The translations under genes were made by a program, and so were the position numbers. Below the pieces are notes generated by a model. The model was given only the letters and a program-made list of their open reading frames with translations. It was not told the DNA's origin and ran no database searches. This document shows, one piece after another, positions 1 through 4,621 of a stretch of 7,500 bases of DNA. The stretch comes from Myxococcales bacterium (GTDB lineage Bacteria; Myxococcota_C; UBA6777). The stretch covers positions 1-7,500 of the forward strand of contig JALTMC010000018.1 in NCBI GenBank assembly GCA_027005175.1, read 5' to 3'. Each line of letters starts with the position of its first letter. Position 1 is the first letter of the stretch.

Positions 1-71
1 GGCTGATTGGGCTGATTGGGCTGATTGGGCTGATTGGGCTGATTGGGCTGATTGGGCTGATTGGGCTGATT
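1..71 (-). repeat. 9-bp tandem repeat encoding Asn-Gln-Pro
   Basis: The 9-bp unit GGCTGATTG (plus strand) is repeated eight times without variation up to the window edge. In the minus-strand reading frame it encodes AAT CAG CCC, Asn-Gln-Pro. The unit is a multiple of three, so copy-number change would lengthen or shorten the protein without shifting frame. The perfect identity suggests recent expansion. The array may continue outside the window. Confidence 0.93.
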
Positions 72-1229
72 GGGTTGTGGATTTTGCAACAAGGGACTCC
101 GTTGCAATGATGGTTGCTTCTGCTTTCTCCGAGAGCCATATCGTTGTTGTAGGCTTTGATCCGGTGCGATGGGAGGTAGGACAAATCGAGATGGAGAGTG
201 TTGTCCCGGAAAAAACAAAGAGCCTCGCCTTCGCCCCCCTCGCTTATTCCCTTTCCAACCCCTCTGCAATTCACGCAACAACCGTTGCGTACGCTTTTCA
301 ATAATTTTTTTCATTCTTTTCGATGTGGAAGGTTTACGCAACATCGATTGTTGGCCAAGACCCCTTTTCTTCCTTGGATTCTGCCCTGAAGCCGTATCCT
401 TCCCTGAAACCGTATCCTTCCCTGAAGCCGTATTCTTCCCTGAAGCCGTATCCTTCCCTGAAACCGTATCCTTCCCTGAAACCGTATCCTTCCCTGAAGC
501 CGTATTCTTCCCGGAAGTCGTGTTCTTCCCGGAAGTCGTGTTCTTCCCGGAAGTCGTGTTCTTCCCTGAAGCTGTGTTCTTCCCTGAAGCTGCGTCCTTC
601 CTTGAAGTTGTGTCCTTCCTTGAAGCTGCGTTCTTCCCTGAAGCTGCGTCCTTCCTTGAAGTTGTGTCCTTCCTTGAAGCTGCGTTCTTCCCTGGTGTTT
701 TTGGAGAGCCACGATGTTTGGATTGCTTTGTCTGAATCCGGTGAGAAGTTCTTGTACGGACACGAGCAAGCTTATTTCGTTGTGGTGTTAAGATCCTCAC
801 ATCCAGCCGATATCGTTTGGGAGACAGATATTGAGAGACAACACCTTCCAAAACAAATTGTCCCTGTCTATTGACAGGAACCCGACCCAGCCTGATCCTT
901 CGTTGGGGTTGTACAAGCACAAACGAGATCATGACACCTTTGTGAAGCAAAGTGGTAGAGAGACCTTCGAGCCTTCCTTGCCAAACGAAGTGTCTACCTC
1001 GAACCAGTGTCTTGGGTTGAGACTTCCACACAACGGATAACCTTGCTTCTGCTTGTGAAGAAAAGAAGAGCCCACAGCTCATTGTCAGCATCGCACAAGA
1101 GCAGAATATGAGCGCAAAGCGAGAGTGTCGGCGTAGCTCAAAGGGCGAGGAGGTTGCTTGCGTCAATGCAGTCCAAGGAGTGAGGGAGAGAGGATCTCGA
1201 ACCGACATGAAGCATCGCCCAACAGTCAT
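1..1229 (-). CDS. Exported repeat-rich protein (partial, runs off the left edge)
   Basis: Reading the minus strand, one frame is open from the stop at 1305-1307 to position 1, about 430 codons, and has no stop in the window. From ATG 1229 the product starts with a basic stretch (ELRRHSR, residues 31-37) and a hydrophobic segment (about 38-56) ending in SQAEA before R63, a plausible signal peptidase I site, so export is likely. Residues 64-147 are an alternating hydrophobic/polar domain (VVWKSQP, FVWQGRLEG, ISFVLVQP, QGQFVLEG, SPKRYRLDVRIL) resembling a small beta-sandwich of the carboxypeptidase-regulatory/Ig-like kind. Residues 181-282 are 17 hexapeptide repeats [TA][TVA]S[GR]K[ND]. A basic, Pro/Gln-rich linker and an NQP repeat follow. 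The start is uncertain: ATG 1229 has a weak AAAGAG upstream; ATG 1208 and TTG 1166 also fit and give a more usual signal length. I do not recognise the family. It is divergent from the TPR-kinase operon. Confidence 0.72.
   Translation of the reverse strand, partial: MTVGRCFMSVRDPLSLTPWTALTQATSSPFELRRHSRFALIFCSCAMLTMSCGLFFSSQAEARLSVVWKSQPKTLVRGRHFVWQGRLEGLSTTLLHKGVMISFVLVQPQRRIRLGRVPVNRQGQFVLEGVVSQYLSPKRYRLDVRILTPQRNKLARVRTRTSHRIQTKQSKHRGSPKTPGKNAASRKDTTSRKDAASGKNAASRKDTTSRKDAASGKNTASGKNTTSGKNTTSGKNTTSGKNTASGKDTVSGKDTVSGKDTASGKNTASGKDTVSGKDTASGQNPRKKRGLGQQSMLRKPSTSKRMKKIIEKRTQRLLRELQRGWKGNKRGGRRRGSLFFPGQHSPSRFVLPPIAPDQSLQQRYGSRRKQKQPSLQRSPLLQNPQPNQPNQPNQPNQPNQPNQPNQPNQ
384..689 (-). repeat. 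18-bp tandem repeat, about 17 copies, encoding hexapeptides
   Basis: The plus strand shows variations of CCTGAAGCCGTATCCTTC repeated every 18 bases over 306 bp. Read on the minus strand in the frame of the exported protein, each copy encodes six residues of consensus [TA][TVA]S[GR]K[ND], for example TVSGKD, TTSGKN, AASRKD. Distinct variants are clustered: TVSGKD/TASGKD copies at 384-500, three nearly identical TTSGKN copies around 506-560, and a mixed AASRKD/TTSRKD/AASGKN block at 590-689 that itself repeats about every 54 bp (higher-order duplication). The period is a multiple of three and carries no stop in most frames, which explains the spurious open frames on both strands here. Confidence 0.92.
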
Positions 1230-1360
1230 ATGCGCTCTTTTCAACAACAATTTTTCCTTTTCCCAAAAAGCATATTCAACCAAAAACGTTTTCCTTTTTG
1301 TTTTTTATCATGTTCTTCATAGTTGCAACACATGGAGCGTTACGCAAGGTCAACGACCCT

Positions 1361-1379
1361 CCCCCAACCTGAAGGGGGG
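1361..1379. other. C5/G6 hairpin in the divergent spacer
   Basis: CCCCC at 1361-1365 can pair with the G run at 1374-1379 across the eight-base loop AACCTGAA, followed on the plus strand by only TTT. The T-run is too short for a convincing intrinsic terminator, and no plus-strand gene ends here. It could be a 5'-leader structure or protein site; function unknown. Confidence 0.35.
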
Positions 1380-1455
1380 TTTCCACGCCCATAACACAAG
1401 AGGTTTTTTTCTGATGAGAGGGTAAGATACGGGTTCGTGGTTTCACAGAACGGTC

Positions 1456-1484
1456 TTGTGTCTTGGGAATCCCTGATGTAGATT
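1456..1484 (+). promoter_or_regulatory. Possible sigma70-like promoter of the TPR-kinase operon
   Basis: TTGTGT (1456-1461) and TAGATT (1479-1484) are separated by 17 bp. The -35 matches the consensus at three of six bases and the -10 at four of six. The spacer contains the palindrome GGGAATCCC (1465-1473), which could be a regulator site. A transcript starting near 1491 would make TTG 1492 nearly leaderless and favours ATG 1570 as the start codon. This is a weak match by eye only. Confidence 0.25.
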
Positions 1485-1569
1485 AGTTTCATTGGCTTTT
1501 CGGGCTCCTGTTGTTCTGTACACAGTTGAAGTCATTGGTTTCCAGATTGTCAAGGGTTTCCATGCCCTC

Positions 1570-2712
1570 ATGGGAAGGATATTTGGTTTGATACCATCAC
1601 AAAGGAGCCTTCTTCACTTTTGGATCGCTTGCCTTTTTTTCACAACATTGTGGATCGGAGGAGTGTCAGGAGTCGTGACATCAACTTGGTCAGCAGAAAA
1701 AAAGCCTGTCTCCACAGTCAATCCCTATGCTTCTTATATACGGCGCATCCGCTTACAATTACGACGTAAGCCCAAGAGTCCACGATTGCATACCATTTTA
1801 GGTCGCCTACAACAAAAGGCAGGTTTGTGGAAACAAGCGGAGGCGTCCTATCGCAAGGCACTTCACTTTTCCAAACAATACTCCCATGCACTTGTGGGTT
1901 TAGCTCACCTTGCTTTGCGGAAAGGTAAAGTCGTGGAGAGTCGTCATTATTTGCAGAGAGTGTTGCGCCGAAACCCAAATCATGTGCCTGCTTTGGCCAA
2001 ACAAAGCGAGTGGTATCGTTGGCGAGCCCTACGAGCCAAGAGCAAGAAAAAGCGACAAAAGCTTTTGAAGCAAGCAGCACAAACTCTCCAGCGAGCTTTG
2101 AAGTTACGTCCTCAGGCCCATCAGTATCGGTATCGTTTGGGCTTGTTACATTTGGCATTGCATCAACACTTCCAGGCTCACCAGCAGTTTGCTTTGGCAG
2201 AGACTCAACATAGGCTCCATCCTTGTTATCATGTGGGAGCCCTTATGTCGGAGGCGATGATGGTACGAAAAGATGATGTATATCAGAAGCTACGGCACTG
2301 GCTTTCTCGCTGCCGTCACCCTTTGATGACACAGATGGCTCAGGGAGTATGGATGGCCTATGAGATTCAAAAGGCACAAAAGCAAGCGTCACATGGAAAG
2401 CGAAAGGAGGCGATTCAAGGTCTTAAAAAAAGCATCTTACTTGCGCCCAACGCACCTTCGGGTTATCTCTATTTGACGCTTTTGTTGTCACAGGATCAAC
2501 GATGCTGGGAGGCTCGAAAGACGCTCACACAGTTACTTTCTCGCTATCCCAATCATAGAGAGGCCAAGAAACTATTGAGTCATTCTCGCGCATTGCGCTG
2601 CAAGTCAAAAAGACAACCCCATAGGAAGACCTCCACTCCCAGCCTTCATGCGACACCACATCCTTCTCTTCCTCAACCCTCTTCGCCTCCTGTGCGAAAG
2701 ACAACGCCTTGA
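1570..2712 (+). CDS. TPR-repeat protein with N-terminal signal/anchor
   Basis: From ATG 1570 the product is 380 residues. Residues 14-42 are a hydrophobic segment (LLHFWIACLFF...) ending in TWSA before EKK, acting as a signal peptide or membrane anchor, so the rest should face the periplasm. Residues about 72-335 contain degenerate tetratricopeptide repeats: 72-104 (LGRLQQKAGLWKQAEASYRKAL) and 106-138 (ALVGLAHLALRKGKVVESRHYL) are the clearest, with weaker ones near 168-215 and 275-335 (KRKEAIQGLKKSILLAPNAP, CWEARKTLTQLLSRYPNH). TPRs bind protein partners; nothing enzymatic is visible. The last 40 residues are basic and Ser/Pro-rich, likely disordered. The whole protein is strongly basic. TTG 1492 would add 26 residues before the hydrophobic segment; neither start has a good ribosome site. 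It lies 10 bp upstream of the kinase gene, so the two are probably co-transcribed and may act together. Confidence 0.85.
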   Translation: MGRIFGLIPSQRSLLHFWIACLFFTTLWIGGVSGVVTSTWSAEKKPVSTVNPYASYIRRIRLQLRRKPKSPRLHTILGRLQQKAGLWKQAEASYRKALHFSKQYSHALVGLAHLALRKGKVVESRHYLQRVLRRNPNHVPALAKQSEWYRWRALRAKSKKKRQKLLKQAAQTLQRALKLRPQAHQYRYRLGLLHLALHQHFQAHQQFALAETQHRLHPCYHVGALMSEAMMVRKDDVYQKLRHWLSRCRHPLMTQMAQGVWMAYEIQKAQKQASHGKRKEAIQGLKKSILLAPNAPSGYLYLTLLLSQDQRCWEARKTLTQLLSRYPNHREAKKLLSHSRALRCKSKRQPHRKTSTPSLHATPHPSLPQPSSPPVRKTTP

Positions 2713-2716
2713 GGAG
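2712..2716 (+). promoter_or_regulatory. Ribosome binding site fixing the kinase start
   Basis: AGGAG overlaps the last base of the TPR stop codon and lies six bases before ATG 2723. This favours ATG 2723 over the in-frame ATG at 2648, which lies inside the TPR gene and would add 25 residues unlike any kinase N-terminus. Its position at the TPR stop suggests translational coupling. Confidence 0.8.
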
Positions 2717-2722
2717 AGAGTG

Positions 2723-4471
2723 ATGTTTGAACAATATCCCAAAGAGTTTGGACCCTATATGCTCCTGGAGAAGATCGGCCAGGGTGGTATGGCGGAGATC
2801 TTTCGTGCAGAGAATACAGGTCCACAAGGGTTTGCCAAAGAGGTCGCGATCAAACGCATCCTTACTTCCTTAGCTAGCAATGAGGACTTTATCACTCAGT
2901 TTCTCGATGAGGCTCGGATTGTAGGAAACCTGTCCCATCCAAATATTGTGCAAATCTACGATGTTGGTCAGGTGGATGAGGCTTACTATATCGCCATGGA
3001 GTACGTTCATGGAAAGCATCTGGGTCAGGTCATCCAAAAAGCGATAGAGACGATGTCGCAGTTTCCGATACGTGAAGCGATCGCAGCCATAAATGAAGTC
3101 AGTAAGGCCCTTGCTTTTGCACACAATGCCGTAGACTCTCTCAACAATCCACTGCATATTATCCACCGGGACGTCTCGCCCCAGAACGTTCTGGTGGGAT
3201 TTAACGGTGTCATTAAGTTAACAGACTTTGGAATTGCCAAAGCTGCCAACAAGCTGTTTCAAACCACAGCAGGTGTGATCAAGGGAAAGTTCTCTTATCT
3301 GGCCCCCGAGCAACTTGTTGGTAAAGGGGCTTCCACAGCAAGTGACATCTTCTCTTTGGGTGTTGCTTTTTGGGAAATGCTCAGCGGTCGGCGGCTCTTT
3401 CAAGGGGAGTCCGACATCCGCACCATCCAGTTAGTGCAAGCCTGCCAAGTCCCTCCCCTCTCTCAGTTTCGCAATGATGTCCCCCCAGAGTTGGAACAGA
3501 TTATCACATATATGCTGTCCCCTTCACCAGAGTATCGCTATCAAAATGCCTACGATCTGGTGAACGCTTTGTCCCATGTATTGTTGCAGTATGGTATATC
3601 CGATCACCTGAACCTGGTGGCAAACTTTATGGGCAGTCTCCACCCTGAGGCATTTCAGCAAAATAACGGAGCTTTGCCCACACGAGCTTCGATACCTGCA
3701 ATATCGGAACATGAGGCAGCCCAACACTTTGGAGGCTCCTCTCCAGCAGAGAGCTTTACCAATGTTCCCACAATGATGCTGAATGAATCTCAGCAAAGCA
3801 GTGAAAATGGTTTGCAAGAAGAAACTACTTCACCTTTGGAATCAGAAATGGTCTTGGGCCACGCTCCAACGCTCCCACTGGATAGTCAAAACATTCAAAA
3901 GTTTTTATCACCTCAACAAGAACCTCAACAACACTCTGCTCCCCACCCTTCCTCGATCGATATCCCTTCGGCTGTTGGCGCAGAGATGCATGTTAACCAG
4001 GCGTCTACGGCTCCTGTCACAACACTTGAAGAAGAGGATGGACTTGCTACAGATCCGAGCATTGCACAGATCAACACCTATGCAAGCTCCTCAACGACAA
4101 AAGGGGGATGGAAAACCCTTATCTTGCTCTGTCTGATACTGGGATTTTTGGGTGGTGGTGTCGGTTTTGGCTACATTTATTACAAAAAACGACAAAAAGA
4201 CACCATACTTCCCCCTCCTCTCCGGGATACTCGTGCAACAATACAGATCATGGTGAACCCGCCCAATGCACGAGTCACACTCAATGGCCAACTCATGGAA
4301 GGCACTGCAAAGCGAGTTCAGAAAGGTCTTATTGGTGGCATCAAATACCGAGTTAAAGCAGTACTCAAAGGCTACAAAACAGAGAAACGCCGAGTAGAAC
4401 TCAAAGATGGTGAGACCTACAAGCTCAAACTCACCATGATCCCAGACAAGCCCGTCGATTCCAACGACTAG
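2723..4471 (+). CDS. Transmembrane Ser/Thr protein kinase with C-terminal PEGA domain
   Basis: This is a 582-residue Hanks-type kinase that phosphorylates proteins on Ser/Thr using ATP. The catalytic domain (about 10-290) is complete: glycine loop IGQGGMAEIF (18-27), VAIK with Lys44, helix-C Glu63 in DEAR, catalytic loop HRDVSPQN (148-155), DFG (168-170), activation-segment threonines T181/T182, APE (194-196), Asp208 and Arg272. The HRDVSPQN loop and KGKFSYLAPEQ are typical of myxobacterial kinases. Residues 291-460 form a Ser/Thr/Gln-rich linker. A single transmembrane helix spans about 465-486, followed by YYKKRQKD. Residues 505-573 match a PEGA domain (IMVNPPNARVTLNG ... GYKTEKRRVELKDGE), often extracytoplasmic and thought to bind surface or cell-wall ligands. 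The kinase should sit inside and PEGA outside. All key residues are present, so it is probably active. It is the second gene of an operon with the TPR protein. Confidence 0.95.
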   Translation: MFEQYPKEFGPYMLLEKIGQGGMAEIFRAENTGPQGFAKEVAIKRILTSLASNEDFITQFLDEARIVGNLSHPNIVQIYDVGQVDEAYYIAMEYVHGKHLGQVIQKAIETMSQFPIREAIAAINEVSKALAFAHNAVDSLNNPLHIIHRDVSPQNVLVGFNGVIKLTDFGIAKAANKLFQTTAGVIKGKFSYLAPEQLVGKGASTASDIFSLGVAFWEMLSGRRLFQGESDIRTIQLVQACQVPPLSQFRNDVPPELEQIITYMLSPSPEYRYQNAYDLVNALSHVLLQYGISDHLNLVANFMGSLHPEAFQQNNGALPTRASIPAISEHEAAQHFGGSSPAESFTNVPTMMLNESQQSSENGLQEETTSPLESEMVLGHAPTLPLDSQNIQKFLSPQQEPQQHSAPHPSSIDIPSAVGAEMHVNQASTAPVTTLEEEDGLATDPSIAQINTYASSSTTKGGWKTLILLCLILGFLGGGVGFGYIYYKKRQKDTILPPPLRDTRATIQIMVNPPNARVTLNGQLMEGTAKRVQKGLIGGIKYRVKAVLKGYKTEKRRVELKDGETYKLKLTMIPDKPVDSND

Positions 4472-4553
4472 TGCTTCGACATCGATAAGCTGTAAGGGAA
4501 AGAAGCAACCTTCTCAAACGATGTTTGGCAAAGCCATCCACAACCCTCAAAAA

Positions 4554-4621
4554 GTAAGCTTGTCTACAGACTAGAACCTTATTTTTTGTAAGCTTATCTA
4601 CACAGAAGAACCTTATTTTTT
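4554..4621. repeat. 34-bp tandem duplication, T-run ended
   Basis: Two head-to-tail 34-bp copies (4554-4587 and 4588-4621) agree at 30 of 34 positions by hand alignment. Each starts GTAAGCTT, contains TCTACA and ends GAACCTTATTTTTT. The second copy overlaps the end of the leftward gene: its T-run encodes the terminal Lys-Lys-stop (TAA at 4613-4615). The duplication lies between two convergent genes and may double a transcription-termination element. Confidence 0.85.
4559..4587 (+). terminator. Weak candidate terminator between convergent genes
   Basis: CTtGTCTACAGACtAG (4559-4574) can fold into a small interrupted hairpin and is followed after a few bases by six Ts (4582-4587). On the minus strand the same hairpin precedes a run of five Ts, so it could work both ways. 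The stem is short with a tight loop, so the call is tentative; the context, just past two converging gene ends, is the main support. Confidence 0.3.

Larger units (their letters stand above)
1230..1569. other. Divergent intergenic region
   Basis: This gap of about 340 bases lies between the leftward exported-protein gene and the rightward TPR gene and should hold both promoters. Positions 1230-1320 are AT-rich with A/T runs on either strand, as expected upstream of the leftward gene, but I could not settle on a promoter there. Positions 1361-1379 hold a short GC hairpin, and 1456-1484 hold a weak sigma70-like element for the rightward genes. If the TPR gene really begins at TTG 1492 rather than ATG 1570, the region ends at 1491. 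No RNA gene is visible. Confidence 0.6.

Noticed and set aside
384-689. CRISPR-like array
   Set aside because: Units are directly adjacent at 18 bp with no spacers and lie in a coding frame.
311-769. Minus-strand frame with GRTQLQ/GRIRLQ repeats, ending in an ATGA overlap with an in-frame Met of the longer gene
   Set aside because: It is the neighbouring frame of the same 18-bp repeats. The alternative minus frame is longer, has a signal peptide and a non-repetitive domain, and continues to the window edge. The ATGA coincidence lies inside that longer frame.
169-874. Plus-strand frames over the repeat array (SFPEAV and SLKPYP repeats)
   Set aside because: An 18-bp repeat without stops keeps several frames open on both strands; flanking sequence in these frames shows no domain or ribosome site.
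1126-1207. tRNA-like segment (GTCGGCGTAGCTCAA ... CCGAC on the plus strand; GGTTCGAGATCC on the minus strand)
   Set aside because: The ends pair over only five bases, but the T-arm stem does not pair in either orientation and no proper anticodon arm forms. The stretch is open in the minus-strand gene.
1410-1445. CTGATGAG resembling a hammerhead ribozyme core
   Set aside because: The required CGAAA segment and flanking stems are absent.
2648-2722. Longer N-terminus for the kinase starting at ATG 2648
   Set aside because: It would overlap the TPR gene by 65 bp, lacks a ribosome site, and the extra residues match nothing in kinases; ATG 2723 has AGGAG at good spacing.
4091-4356. Short frames on both strands across the kinase transmembrane/PEGA region
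   Set aside because: Shadows of the kinase gene, whose frame encodes a recognisable transmembrane helix and PEGA domain.
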